Assembly: GCA_019918135.1 (NCBI GenBank)
Contig: WBZZ01000023.1
Location: 1 to 26,565 of the forward strand
Direction: 5' to 3'
From: Paulinella micropora
Lineage: Eukaryota > Cercozoa > Imbricatea > Euglyphida > Paulinellidae
DNA: 26,565 nucleotides
In this document: positions 1 through 7,668 of the stretch, one piece after another
How the letters are laid out: each line of letters begins with the position of its first letter
Position numbering within the stretch: the stretch's first letter is position 1
Notes under the pieces: model-generated
Told to the model about the DNA's origin: nothing
The model's database searches: none
The model's input: only the letters and a program-made list of their open reading frames with translations
Position numbers and translations under genes: made by a program

Positions 1-391
1 TGACCTGCTGCAGCCCGTCGTAGCGGTCCAGCGGCGCAACTGTCAGCGAAAAGTTCTGGGCCAGCGCGGACGGCACCAAGTTGCAGCCGACGGCCGACGC
101 AGCGGCCAGCGCATAGGCAAAGCGACCGGAGCCATAGGACGGCCACTGCACGCGGGAGTCGTACCGTGTGACCGCCATGTCCAGCTGATCGGTCAACGTG
201 CCGCAGTCGCCCCACGAGGCCGTCCCCGGGCGGAGACAGCCGCCGCCGCCGCGCACGATCACGGCCGGGGTCCGCGGCGACGGCGACGGCGAGCGCTCCC
301 GCGAGCGCGAGGACGTCGGGGAGCCGGAGGAAGAAGCGCTGGTCGTGGCCGACAGGGTCACAGACGCGGACACGGACGGCGTGTCGGTCTA
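1..391 (-). pseudogene. S/T-P surface protein, middle segment (copy A, cut by window start)
   Basis: On the minus strand the frame is open from the TAG at 389-391 to the window start. It encodes an S/T/P linker (TDTPSVSASV... to SPSPSPRTP) and then a domain beginning AVIVRGGGGCL. It is in the same frame as the N-terminal segment at 389-1159, separated only by that TAG. In copy A the linker frame is intact because of the C3 run at 298-300; copy B lacks one C and shifts frame. If TAG is read, this is simply the continuation of the upstream segment. The gene function is unknown. Confidence 0.6.
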
Positions 392-1159
392 AAACAGGTA
401 CGGAATCGAGGTGGTAAGAGAAGCACGGCCGGTAAGCGACTCGCTGAAGGCCCACTGCTCGCCCGCAGAAGACGGAGCCCTGAGATAAAGGGTCTTGCTG
501 TAGCAAGTGTTATAAATATGGCAGTCTTGGCAAAGGTTGTAGATCCGGCCGCTGCTCCAGAAATTCTGGCGCGAGACCCCGCCGTATCGTGGAAGTGTAG
601 AATCACACGCCAGCCACGAGAAGCCGTTGACCACGCAGCCCGGCACGGACAGGTGCAGACACTGCTGCAAATAGTTCGACGGGTCGGCCGGGCCCAGCAG
701 CCGTTCCGTGCCATATCCCATGGCGCACCTGCGCGCGGCTCCCGTGCTCGACGGGCACTCCTCCCACGTGAACGTGGCAGCGCACATGCACAAGTTCGAG
801 TGCCTAAAGATGTACGCGGGAACAAGGCTGGGGAACCGGCTGGGCGTTTGCGTGGGCGTTCTGGTCACGGTCTTGGACGGACTCTCCGAGATCGTCTGCG
901 TGCGCGACGGTGTTTTCGAAGGCGACATCGAGCGGCTGGGCGTGCGCGACGGCGACGGCCTCACGTCCACCGGGTGCGCGTGCAGCGCGCGCGTCCGCGC
1001 CGACAGGTGGCACACCAGCTCCGACAAACGCTCCTCGCAGCGCTCGCCCACGTAGCCGTCGTCGCACTGGCACACGGCGTGCGGCTGTTCATTGCCGGCC
1101 CCGGCCCAACCCCCGCGCTCGCACAGGCGCATAAATCGGTTTTCGATGTTTATCAACAA
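389..1159 (-). pseudogene. S/T-P surface protein, N-terminal remnant with EGF-like motif (copy A)
   Basis: The host-derived part begins at about 1130. It contains an EGF-like tail (AVCQCDDGYVGERCEE, the C-x-C-x(3)-G-x(2)-G-x(2)-C pattern), an S/T-P-rich linker (SPSRTPSRSMSPSKTPSRTQ), and a Cys-rich domain running to IPYLF just before the TAG at 389-391. The first residues (MLINIENRF) come from the element's terminal hairpin repeat, so the apparent start codon is not the original one: the element has removed or displaced the 5' end. Such EGF plus Ser/Thr/Pro linker layouts are typical of secreted or cell-surface glycoproteins; the specific role is unknown. Confidence 0.6.
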
Positions 1160-1198
1160 ACGAGAATGAGCGAAGCGAATGAGAGTGAAGTTGATAAA
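1131..1198. terminator. Hairpin repeat at the element's left edge (copy A)
   Basis: A 68-bp unit starting ataaatc at the host boundary. Its core has perfect 9-nt arms, tttatcaac (1150-1158) and gttgataaa (1190-1198), around an interior gagaatgagcgaagcgaat. It lies 6 nt past the protease stop on the minus strand. The same unit recurs at 4483-4550, 12854-12921 and 16206-16273. Inferred role: 3'-end processing or termination. Confidence 0.6.
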
Positions 1199-1203
1199 AT
1201 CAT

Positions 1204-1898
1204 TTAGATAAATGTAACAAAATGACCATACCCGTTCTGTGCTTTTAATTTTTCCGCTTCTTCTTCTTTTAAGTCTGTATAACCACTGGCAAATTTAAAC
1301 CGGTTGCCTTTCGCCCGCTCCATTAAAAACCTCATACTATGCCAACCACACGTGTCTGAAGTGTTTGATTACTGTTTTACTTGATTAACCTTTTTCATTA
1401 ACAAATAACTATCGGGGTGGCTTTTATCTATTAGCCGTTTTATTTGTTGTTGAAAGTCTTCAGTAGGTTCATAAAGTGCTAAAGGGTCATACACTTCAAC
1501 ACTTCTGTCTTTATCCATACTTACCCACACTGCTATCCAATGAGACCCTTTTTGTCTAAATTCATAATAAATCCGTATCGCTTTCTGCTTCCGGGCTTCA
1601 ACTTGTAGATTTCATCACTGGCTATCGCTCCAAGATACTATCCATATTTTTTCATTATGTCATCTATTTCATTAGTCATTAGTCCCCGTCCCTCTCCTTC
1701 CTGCATGGATTGCTCTTGCTGTTGCTCTGGCTCTTGCTGTGGTTGCTGTGGCTCCTCTTGCTGGTGCTCTAATGACGTGGTAATAGTAGGGGGTGGCATT
1801 CCCTCGTCAATATTCAAATCATTTGAAACTTGTTTATCCACATTCGGGTCTATAGTCATTTTGCTAGTTCGAGTTTTTACAAAGTCCTTTTTATTCAT
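1204..1898 (-). CDS. Adenain-like (C48/Ulp1-type) cysteine protease PRO, interrupted (copy A)
   Basis: Maturation protease of the Polinton/virophage/adenovirus type, expected to cut virion precursor proteins. The minus-strand frame opens at MNKKDF, runs through a Gln/Glu/Pro-rich stretch to NEIDDIMKKYG, crosses a TAG (1638-1640) and continues YLGAIASDEIYKL, the conserved start of this fold. A 1-nt shift in T5 at 1549-1553 (one more base would restore DKKGSHW) leads to the catalytic motif GSHW (His codon 1540-1542), VYDPLA (Asp codon 1486-1488), then an in-frame TAA at 1369-1371, seven codons before DTCGW (Cys codon 1348-1350). The His-Cys spacing of about 64 residues fits the family. The last stop is TAA 1204-1206. 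It is either recoded (UAR=Gln) plus one indel, or a pseudogene. Confidence 0.75.
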
Positions 1899-1911
1899 TG
1901 TGTGCTTCCAA

Positions 1912-2418
1912 TCATTGCCGGATAGATTTTTTTTTTTTTATTATTTTTATTAAAAATACCTTATCAATTAATTCTTCTAATGTCTTCGCTTCACTCCCTT
2001 TTTGTTCATTAATACCCATATACTCTTCATATCTAGCATAATCTGCTACTCTTCTTTTCACATTTTTCTCTTCATTTCCAACATCAACATTAAACCTTTT
2101 AATCATGTCAATTATCCACTTTGAAGTGTCTTTGTAATTTAATTTTTTATGACCTTCACTATCTAGTTTCTATTTTAAAGCCTGTGCTAACTCTTTTATA
2201 GTAATGTCTGGGTGATAAGATTTTGAAAATCCAGAGATTAAAAATTGATTAATTTGTAAATTTTCAAAATGCTTACCCTTTTCTTCTGCTTTCTTTTCTT
2301 CCTTTTCAAGTTTTTCTTTATATTCTTCTGCTAACTTTTTCTGTTCTTCTAAAGATGTTGCTGTGGCTATAGCCGTCTGAATATCTTGACTGGCTTTTTG
2401 TAAGTCTTTAAGACTCAT
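1912..2418 (-). CDS. Hypothetical coiled-coil protein of the element (copy A)
   Basis: Starts MSLKDLQKASQ and is rich in Lys/Glu with heptad-like spacing, so probably helical or coiled coil. The standard-code frame stops at TAG 2170-2172 after ELAQALK, but the same frame continues KLDSEGHKKLNYKDTSKW and on for about 85 residues to TGA 1912-1914. The start codon overlaps the previous gene's TGA as ATGA, typical of tightly packed viral genes. The C-terminal end depends on a poly-T tract near 1927-1939: in copy B the frame does not reach this TGA and runs into the protease frame instead. I do not recognise the family. Confidence 0.55.
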
Positions 2419-2786
2419 TTTTTTAATGACTTATCTGTATATCCTGCTAATTTCAGTGTTTCAATATCTTTCTGCTTTTACTTTTTTTCTTCCTCATATT
2501 GCTCTTTTGTTTTCAATGGTGTTTCATTTCCTAAATTAGGTAATGCTGGTGCTTGTGGTGGGCCACCTAATGGTGGTGCTTGTGGTGGGCCTCCTAATTG
2601 TGGTGCTTGTGCATGTTGCGGTGGCATAATATATTGATACTGCGGTGGCGGTGGTAATGCTTGTATTCTATTTTTTCTGTCTTCTTCATATTTTACATCT
2701 TCTATGACTTTTCTTTCTCTCCTTAATGTCCTATCTTCCTTTCTTTCATTAATCTCCGCCAGTTCTCTTTTATGTTCCCTATCCAT
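2415..2786 (-). CDS. Hypothetical Pro/Gly-repeat and Lys/Glu-rich protein (copy A)
   Basis: Starts MDREHKRELAEINERK, a highly charged helical segment. A Pro-rich part follows with a short repeat (GGPPQAPPLGGPPQAPALP), then a charged tail. Under the standard code it ends at TAA 2478-2480, but the frame continues about 20 residues (KQKDIETLKLAGYTDK...) to TGA 2415-2417, which overlaps the next ATG as ATGA. That overlap suggests the TGA is the true end. Upstream of the chosen ATG the charged frame stays open back to a TGA at 2856-2858 but lacks another ATG. Function unknown; possibly a virion scaffold or core protein. Confidence 0.55.
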
Positions 2787-2855
2787 TATCTCTTGTCTTT
2801 CCTTAGCATCGGCTATGTCTTTTCTTTCTAGCCTTTTCTTTTCTTCTTTCTAGCC

Positions 2856-3050
2856 TCATATCTTTTCTTCCTCGTCATGTATTAACTCATATTTCTTTTG
2901 TAAGTTGCTTTGTATCTGGTTTTGGTTCTCGTGTTCAAGACGATTGAAATCGGATTTGATTATTTTTTCCCTTGGTTTGCGGCTAGCCCTTTGCGACTTC
3001 GGTTTACCAATATATTTTAAAAACAACTTAACGATTTGAAGTGTGCTCAT
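2856..3050 (-). CDS. Small basic hypothetical protein (copy A)
   Basis: 64 residues starting MSTLQIVKLFLKYIGKPKSQ, with a short hydrophobic N-terminal helix, a basic middle and a charged tail; it ends in TGA 2856-2858. It lies directly downstream of a possible 31-codon gene, with 1 nt between that gene's TGA and this ATG. No family recognised. Confidence 0.5.
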   Translation of the reverse strand: MSTLQIVKLFLKYIGKPKSQRASRKPREKIIKSDFNRLEHENQNQIQSNLQKKYELIHDEEEKI

Positions 3051-3051
3051 A

Positions 3052-3148
3052 TCATTTGTTTTCTTACCGAAATTAAGATAATATTTTTTACCCTTCTGGG
3101 GGTCTTACTTTAGGTTTCCTTGTTTTTTTTTTTGGTTTTAGCGACCAT
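3052..3148 (-). CDS. Possible tiny Lys/Arg-rich protein with homopolymer indel (copy A)
   Basis: An ATG at 3146-3148 starts MVAKTKKK. With ten A residues in the following run the frame would read TRKPKVRPPEG and, taking UAA as sense, end at TGA 3052-3054, one base before the next ATG. The run has 11 A here and 12 in copy B, so neither copy has the clean frame. Weak evidence: the run length must be wrong or mutated. Confidence 0.25.
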
Positions 3149-3171
3149 TTTATATATTAACAAAAAAATAT

Positions 3172-3186
3172 TTCTAAATTTTAGAA
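3172..3186. terminator. Palindrome after the core-protein gene (copy A)
   Basis: ttctaaattttagaa is a perfect palindrome (7-nt arms) 15 nt after the TAA of the gene at 3201-3509 on the minus strand, in an AT-rich gap. Its position matches the other hairpins after element genes. Copy B has it at 14895-14909. Confidence 0.4.
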
Positions 3187-3200
3187 TTTGAAACAAATAT

Positions 3201-3509
3201 TTAATGAAACTTTACAGCCCCTCCTCGTTGCTTACCATATCCGAGTTTTGATGCTGTAGCACTAACACTACCTGCGTAAGGCACCCCAATGCTACTCAAT
3301 GCTCCAGCAGTCCTAGAGATAACCTTATTATCGCGAAGGAACTTATTCACAGCCAATGAGGTTTTCCCGACCTTAGCCCAGTTTATCTTTCCTCCCTTTT
3401 GCCCGCCCTTCTTCTTGGTTTTCTTTTTTCCTCCCTTCTGTGACATTGATGGATTGTATCCGATGTTATATCCTGATGGTTGTGAAATTATCACTGGTAA
3501 TACTGGCAT
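3201..3509 (-). CDS. Small basic Gly-rich core/minor-virion-like protein (copy A)
   Basis: 102 residues. After a short N-terminal segment comes a very basic Gly/Lys stretch (SQKGGKKKTKKKGGQKGGK), then a conserved-looking block NKFLRDNKVISRTAGALSSI followed by an Ala/Gly/Ser hydrophobic helix and a GYGKQRGG tail. This layout resembles the small membrane-active or DNA-binding minor virion proteins found in PLV, adintovirus and parvovirus-like genomes; that comparison is from memory of the family and is tentative. It ends in TAA 3201-3203, with a palindrome just downstream, so here UAA looks like a true stop. It sits between the ATPase and the small genes on the same strand. Confidence 0.6.
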   Translation of the reverse strand: MPVLPVIISQPSGYNIGYNPSMSQKGGKKKTKKKGGQKGGKINWAKVGKTSLAVNKFLRDNKVISRTAGALSSIGVPYAGSVSATASKLGYGKQRGGAVKFH

Positions 3510-3544
3510 ATAATATGCATAAAAATATTTATAAAAATATTATT

Positions 3545-4409
3545 TCAGGCGGTAGGCGAAATTTTTGGAGATTGTAAATCTCTAATAGCCTAGCGCATGC
3601 GATAGGCAAAAGTTTTTCTTAACTCGTCATCAACACTTGAAACATACAGAAAATTAAATCTCTCCTTTGTAGCCTCGTGATACTTTTCCAGAAAGTAATC
3701 AAAGTTGAAAGATAAATCTAAGTGTTTATAGTTCCATTTTGTCCTGGGACTGGCCAGGAAAAATTAATAAATAATCTAACTGCTTAATGGCTTCTGGCCG
3801 TAGGTCGTTCAGATACTGACTTGACATAATCACCTTACTTTTATAGTGTCTGTTCTTTTTTAACAAATCACTTACGGACTTGTCTCTTAATCCACTTCCT
3901 AAATCGTCCAAAACAAAAACAACCTCTGGCGAAATATACTTACTCGGTCTCTCTTTCGGTGCCTCCGCGGCGCTCTGTTTCTTTTCTTTTCCGAAGTATA
4001 AAAATTGTGGTTTCTCTATTTCCTCTTTGTCCTGTTTTACTTCTCCTTCGTGTTGCTCGTCTTGTCTGTTCAGTTTGTCTAACTCATAATCAATGACATT
4101 TACACCATCTGATTTGAGAAATGTATATATTGCCATTGGGTTTCCCCTGTTCTTAAAGTGCTTTACCATTGCTTTATAAATGTAGTCCTTGTGTATTGTT
4201 GAAGCAATAATGACAATAGTATTACGTGGTTTTCTGTCTGTCGTCCGTTTCAGTATTTCAAAGAGTGCTGTCGTTTTACCGCTCTTTTTTCTGGCAAGCA
4301 GAAATATATTTGCATACGGCTCGTTAAATAATTTATAACCTTTTGCTTTTTTGTTTCCATCACCCTCTTGTTTTACAGGCTTCACTTTTACATTGTTAAT
4401 CTTCTCCAT
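3545..4409 (-). CDS. A32/FtsK-HerA-type genome-packaging ATPase (copy A)
   Basis: DNA-packaging ATPase of PLVs, virophages and other PRD1-adenovirus-lineage viruses. Walker A is ARKKSGKT (residues 39-46) and Walker B is VVFVLDDLG (163-171), with a conserved MSSQYL sensor-like motif near 195-200. The standard-code ORF stops at TAA 3726-3728 after 227 residues, which is short. In another frame directly downstream the C-terminal region is clear (YKHLDLSFNFDYFLEKYHEA, NFLYVSS, then LRKTF), crosses TAG 3590-3592 and ends at TGA 3545-3547. A shift of +1 (or -2) near 3727-3735 is therefore needed, and both copies share it. G4229 gives Pro here and Thr in copy B. Confidence 0.85.
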
Positions 4410-4412
4410 GAT

Positions 4413-4457
4413 TTTTAGAATTGCGCTTCGTGCTCCGCACTCTCGCTTATTCTAAAA
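4413..4457. terminator. Hairpin repeat between ATPase start and next hairpin (copy A)
   Basis: Arms ttttagaat (4413-4421) and attctaaaa (4449-4457) are perfect 9-mers. The interior gcgcttcgtgctccgcactc is related, in reverse complement, to the interior of the 68-bp repeat. It lies just upstream of the ATPase ATG. Copy B is at 16136-16180. Confidence 0.5.
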
Positions 4458-4482
4458 CATCGTTTTTTCTTTATTGTTTAAA

Positions 4483-4550
4483 ATAAATCTGTTTTCGATG
4501 TTAATCAACAAACGAGAATGAGCGAAGCGAATGAGAGTGAAGTTGATAAA
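4483..4550. terminator. 68-bp hairpin repeat, internal copy (copy A)
   Basis: Nearly identical to 1131-1198 (about two substitutions plus the flanking base). Arms are ttaatcaac and gttgataaa. On the minus strand it follows the TAG stop of the structural-type gene at 4558 (full version at 16281), consistent with a transcript-end signal. Confidence 0.55.
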
Positions 4551-4557
4551 TATCACC

Positions 4558-4631
4558 CTAAGAATTCCAAACACACAACAATTCTTCCGCTAAATTTCCT
4601 GTATCAATATTTCCGCTGTCGGTTTCAAGGA
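4558..4631 (-). pseudogene. Truncated 3' end of element structural-type gene
   Basis: The last 23 codons plus TAG of the gene seen whole at 16281-16637. The sequence is identical to copy B up to 4631, where it changes to GC-rich host DNA. Now read only as the tail of the F-box ORF. Confidence 0.8.
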
Positions 4632-5883
4632 AGGGGGAGGGGAACTGGCGCCCCTCTAAGGGACAGATTTCTGCGGGAGGGTTCTCGGGTTTGCCTGGTT
4701 CATCCCCTTCGGGCCCGTCGAAGAAGGAGTCCCATTTCAGATTCAGCAGTGTTTCAGGGCCCGGGACAGCCGCGATCGTTCGGCACAGCCCGCCTGGCAG
4801 CCCCTCTAGCGACTGCAGGCTGACGGCCCTGAGCTCCAGCGACCGCAGCCGGGGCAGGACCGCCAGCGGGCCGAACGAGGGCAGCTCGGCATTCGTGAGC
4901 ACCAGTTCCTCTAGCACGCAGCCCTGCCAGAGCCGCGCGTCTACGTGCAGCCACGCATCATTGGACGGCCCCGCCGATTCCAGCGCCAGCTTGCGCAGCT
5001 TCAGGTCCTTGACCAACACCAGCAGCTGCCCCAGCTCCTGCGGCGTAGAGGCCCGGTACAGCAAGGACAGTTCTTGGAGCCCGCGCAGGCGTCGCAGGTG
5101 CACGAGCGCAAGGTGGTTCAAGGCCCTGGAGCGCGGCAGGTGCAGCGCGCGCAGCTGTCGCAGGCCGCCCAGACAAACGTCAGGGCGCCAGCCGTCGGGC
5201 GCCCAGAATTCGGTCAGGTTCCGCGCGAGCGTCGCGAAGCGCAGGTACTCGGTTTGTGCAAAGAACGAACCGGACAGGTCTAAACAGATCAACGAGGGCA
5301 GGCGCGCCAGAAAGCACAGGTTGCCTATGCCGCGACACCAGTGCAGCCGCAGGGTGTGCAAATATCGCAGGGGCCCGAAGGTGGTCAGCAAGGGCACGGA
5401 GCCCAGGTCACAGCAGTCTAGCGTCAGTTCGCGCAGCTGTGGTAGCGGCATGGCGGCCGTGGCAGCGGCGTGCTTCCAGCCGATGACGCGCAGGCTCGTG
5501 GTGCAGGGGAAATGGCGCGCGCACTCGGCGGGTGACGCTGGCCCCGCCAGCAACGGGTTGACTGTCACTGGGCCGAGCGTGCTGCCGTGTCGTGCTAACG
5601 ACCGCCGCCCCGCGGCGGTGGGGAAGCACGGCAGGTCGAGCCGCGCGGGCCAGCGGAGGAGGTTGTGCCCCCACAGGCCCGTGCTGCACACGCCAAGCAG
5701 CGCCAACAAATGTCGGTGCTCCAGGAAGCTGAGCACAAGCATGACCACGTCGCGCGACAGGGGCATGTCGCGACAGGGGCGCGGCCGCTTTTTCTTCTTC
5801 ATTCTGAAAGAAAACCTTTGCCTTTCCCCCCGGCTCCAAGCTCTTGCTAAGTCCTTTTTCTTGGGAGGGGGGGGGCCGCACAA
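4558..5883 (-). CDS. F-box/LRR protein with an element-derived chimeric C-terminus
   Basis: Host gene. The likely start is the Met at 5802 (MKKKKRPRP) or 5766 (MPLSRDVV), since the upstream Pro/Lys-rich leader is weak. An F-box motif follows (MPLSRDVVMLVLSFLEHRHL), then about ten irregular leucine-rich repeats (for example LRELTLDCCDLGSV, LHTLRLHWCRG, LRSLELRAVSLQSL). F-box/LRR proteins are substrate receptors of SCF ubiquitin ligases. The last 23 residues (LETDSGNIDTG... to WNS) are identical to the C-terminus of the element protein at 16281-16637: the join at 4631|4632 replaced the native end. The gene just before the join is therefore 3'-truncated; an intact copy would lie left of the window if the duplication is real. 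Confidence 0.8.
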   Translation of the reverse strand: MCGPPPPKKKDLARAWSRGERQRFSFRMKKKKRPRPCRDMPLSRDVVMLVLSFLEHRHLLALLGVCSTGLWGHNLLRWPARLDLPCFPTAAGRRSLARHGSTLGPVTVNPLLAGPASPAECARHFPCTTSLRVIGWKHAAATAAMPLPQLRELTLDCCDLGSVPLLTTFGPLRYLHTLRLHWCRGIGNLCFLARLPSLICLDLSGSFFAQTEYLRFATLARNLTEFWAPDGWRPDVCLGGLRQLRALHLPRSRALNHLALVHLRRLRGLQELSLLYRASTPQELGQLLVLVKDLKLRKLALESAGPSNDAWLHVDARLWQGCVLEELVLTNAELPSFGPLAVLPRLRSLELRAVSLQSLEGLPGGLCRTIAAVPGPETLLNLKWDSFFDGPEGDEPGKPENPPAEICPLEGRQFPSPFLETDSGNIDTGNLAEELLCVWNS

Positions 5884-6150
5884 GAAGTACGCCCCCCCCC
5901 CCCAACACCCCGCCCCCCTTCTCTTCCCCCCCCCCCCCCCCCGCTCCCATTTCTTTTCCTCCCCGCTCCATTGCGCTCGCTCATTGCTCTCTCTTTTTCA
6001 TCCCCCCCTTTTCTCCGGCCTATGCTTTGCCTTTTCTTGCGGCTGTCCCGCGCCTTCTCACGCCTCCTATCTTCCTTCTCTTCCCCTAGTATTTTGATTT
6101 GTCCGGGCCTATAATCGAGCACGACGACGAGAGAAGCGGGATACTTTATT
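5884..6150. other. Intergenic region with G/C homopolymers upstream of the F-box gene
   Basis: No convincing gene. It contains G9 (5867-5875, just inside the ORF leader), C12 (5892-5903) and C17 (5926-5942), then pyrimidine-rich DNA. A block at about 6085-6130 (ctagtattttgatttgtccg...) resembles 8099-8145 in the next intergenic region and may be a shared promoter element. Confidence 0.5.
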
Positions 6151-7668
6151 TCATGTTTTCTTTCCCTTTTTTTGTTGTTGTTGAGATTGTTCAGTTTTCC
6201 GGCGTTTGCCTGTTCTTGGATTAGCAGGGGAATGAAAAAAAACATGATCGGGAATGGGTGCAGATTGCAAAGGCATGACGTGTTGGGTTGTCCACCGCCC
6301 TGGCCCGCCACTGGCAGGCATTGGCCCGGCTCTGTGGATGATTATGCGCAGAATGGCAATGATAAAGTTTTTTAGATCAATCAAGCTCACTTTGTCCTTA
6401 CGAAATAAAGACAGTACATCACGGCCACCGTAGACACTCCAGGAATTCAAATCATGCTGTTGGACAAGTGAAGATCTAGAAAATTGGTTCAGCCAGCCCA
6501 GAGGCGAAGTATCCATTGCTACCCGTGCTTGCTTGTGCATATGATGCGCGGCCCTGAGACAGGGGCCGTGCACGAATTCTGTTTCGCTGTCTCCACAGAA
6601 TTTCAGTTCGTCTAGCCACCACGTGGCGCATTTTTGGATGATGCCTTTCTCGAATTGACACAATTCTTGAACCTGGGCAAGCGCTTGGACGAGAACTTCC
6701 CGGGGGAACTTACTGTAACTGTTGGCTAGAATGCTGAGCAGGTTTGACGTTTGTATGCGGGCTTTTGTAATCTCGCTGTACCGGACCCTGGGCTCAGGAG
6801 CAAAGCGGAGGCAAAAGAAAGGATCTATGCCAACTAGCATAAGCTTGTTCTCCTGCAGGTTCAGTAACACGTTATCGGGCCCAAAGTTGGAATACAGCAC
6901 CTGGGCGGTGTTAAACGCACCCAGTACGCTCTCAATAAACTTCCAAATCATGTCGGTGAGTCGGGCCTTCTCCGTTTCAGATTTAGCCAACTCGATAACG
7001 TTGGTCAGGGTCGTAACCTTCCCCGACGAACCACTGAAATAATCCATGACGATGTAATAATTACCTGCGGTGGTGTCTATGGCCTTTGGCGCTACCCTGG
7101 CCGCGCCGCCCTTGCTCATAAACAAGCAGCCGTGCACTTTTGGGGCCAGCCCGTGCTTGCTGCTTAGGTAGTGCTGCATCTGCATAGCATCCACTAGGTT
7201 GCCCAACGAGGCATGTCGCATTTCCTTTATTGGCAGGCCCCTGGTGGGGCGTTTCAGGGCTAAACCTATGGTTGGGAGAAGGATAACGTCGTCAGCCCCG
7301 TGGCGGATCGCACCCTGGTACTGTTTATCAAATGCCTGCTTGTCCATTTGCAAGCAAGGTATGCCCGTAGGAAAAGCCTGCCTCAGTTGTAAATCCAAGA
7401 CGCCGCCGTCGTGTTGGTCCGCGGTCATAGCTAGCAAGTGATCTGCGGTTGAAGGCAGTGATTTTGTATAAAACGTAAAGGGTTTCCAACGCATGACAGA
7501 GCATCGCAACTTATCTAGATCCAGGTTCGGCCTTTCTAGGATTTTATTGCACTTCTTGCACCTGAGCTTGTGTTCCAGCTCGAACTTTTCGATGCTTGCT
7601 GCACGGGTCCGGGCCAGGTCGGCGGCCTCCCTTGCTAGCGCTGTTTGTATTTTCTGCTCCGATAGCAT
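6151..7668 (-). CDS. Probable pseudokinase (protein-kinase-like fold, catalytic residues lost)
   Basis: 505 residues starting MLSEQKIQTALAREAADLAR, ending in TGA. A possible zinc motif (LRCKKCNKILERP, then LRC) lies near residues 35-57. A kinase-like core follows: hinge-like YYIVMDYFSG, then YSNFGPDNVLLNL, which aligns with the catalytic loop (H-x-D-x-K-P-x-N-x-L) but lacks its His/Asp, and LVGIDPFF in the place of the DFG region. Catalysis is therefore unlikely. The C-terminal end is basic (GKRRKTEQSQQQQKKGKKT), a possible nuclear signal. It is on the same strand as the F-box gene. The kinase assignment is inference from these motifs; a divergent active kinase-like fold or an unrelated family remains possible. 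Confidence 0.55.
   Translation of the reverse strand: MLSEQKIQTALAREAADLARTRAASIEKFELEHKLRCKKCNKILERPNLDLDKLRCSVMRWKPFTFYTKSLPSTADHLLAMTADQHDGGVLDLQLRQAFPTGIPCLQMDKQAFDKQYQGAIRHGADDVILLPTIGLALKRPTRGLPIKEMRHASLGNLVDAMQMQHYLSSKHGLAPKVHGCLFMSKGGAARVAPKAIDTTAGNYYIVMDYFSGSSGKVTTLTNVIELAKSETEKARLTDMIWKFIESVLGAFNTAQVLYSNFGPDNVLLNLQENKLMLVGIDPFFCLRFAPEPRVRYSEITKARIQTSNLLSILANSYSKFPREVLVQALAQVQELCQFEKGIIQKCATWWLDELKFCGDSETEFVHGPCLRAAHHMHKQARVAMDTSPLGWLNQFSRSSLVQQHDLNSWSVYGGRDVLSLFRKDKVSLIDLKNFIIAILRIIIHRAGPMPASGGPGRWTTQHVMPLQSAPIPDHVFFHSPANPRTGKRRKTEQSQQQQKKGKKT

Larger units (their letters stand above)
1..4631. repeat. Direct repeat, copy A (end of previous unit)
   Basis: This copy carries the 5' third of the S/T-P surface-protein gene plus the first 3.5 kb of the element. 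Differences from 11725-16354: C3 at 298-300 versus C2 at 12022-12023; a changed poly-T tract near 1927-1942; T11 versus T12 near 3123; G3747 versus A15470; and G4229 versus T15952, which changes a Pro to Thr in the ATPase. The repeat is cut by the window start and probably extends further left. Confidence 0.9.
1131..4631. mobile_element. Truncated PLV/Polinton-like element (copy A)
   Basis: AT-rich DNA with protease, small virion-type and ATPase genes, bounded on the left by the GC-rich host gene (sharp change at 1130/1131) and on the right by the duplication join at 4631. It holds the left 3.5 kb of the element and ends inside a structural-type gene. No separate insertion is implied: this is the same insertion as 12854 onward, copied by the tandem duplication. 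Confidence 0.8.

Noticed and set aside
389..391. Splice acceptor (ctgttttag) removing the TAG in the S/T-P gene
   Set aside because: The acceptor looks possible, but I found no convincing donor within the preceding 150 bases and the frame is the same on both sides, so it is not claimed; it remains an alternative to recoding.
518..1207. 229-residue + strand ORF in the S/T-P gene (also at 12241-12930)
   Set aside because: Arg/Ala-rich antisense shadow of the GC-rich host gene.
1638..3148. Single very long polyprotein if all UAR codons are sense
   Set aside because: In copy A the frame would run from the core-like protein into the small gene through obvious non-coding AT-rich DNA with a palindrome; more likely that UAA 3201 is a real stop.
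4518..4823. ORF starting MSEANESEVDKYHPKN on the + strand
   Set aside because: It begins inside the hairpin repeat, crosses the duplication join and reads antisense to the F-box gene; the same MSEANESEVDK start appears at every copy of the repeat.
4691..6097. 468-residue + strand ORF opposite the F-box gene
   Set aside because: Ser/Arg/Pro-rich antisense translation; the minus strand has a clear F-box and leucine repeats.
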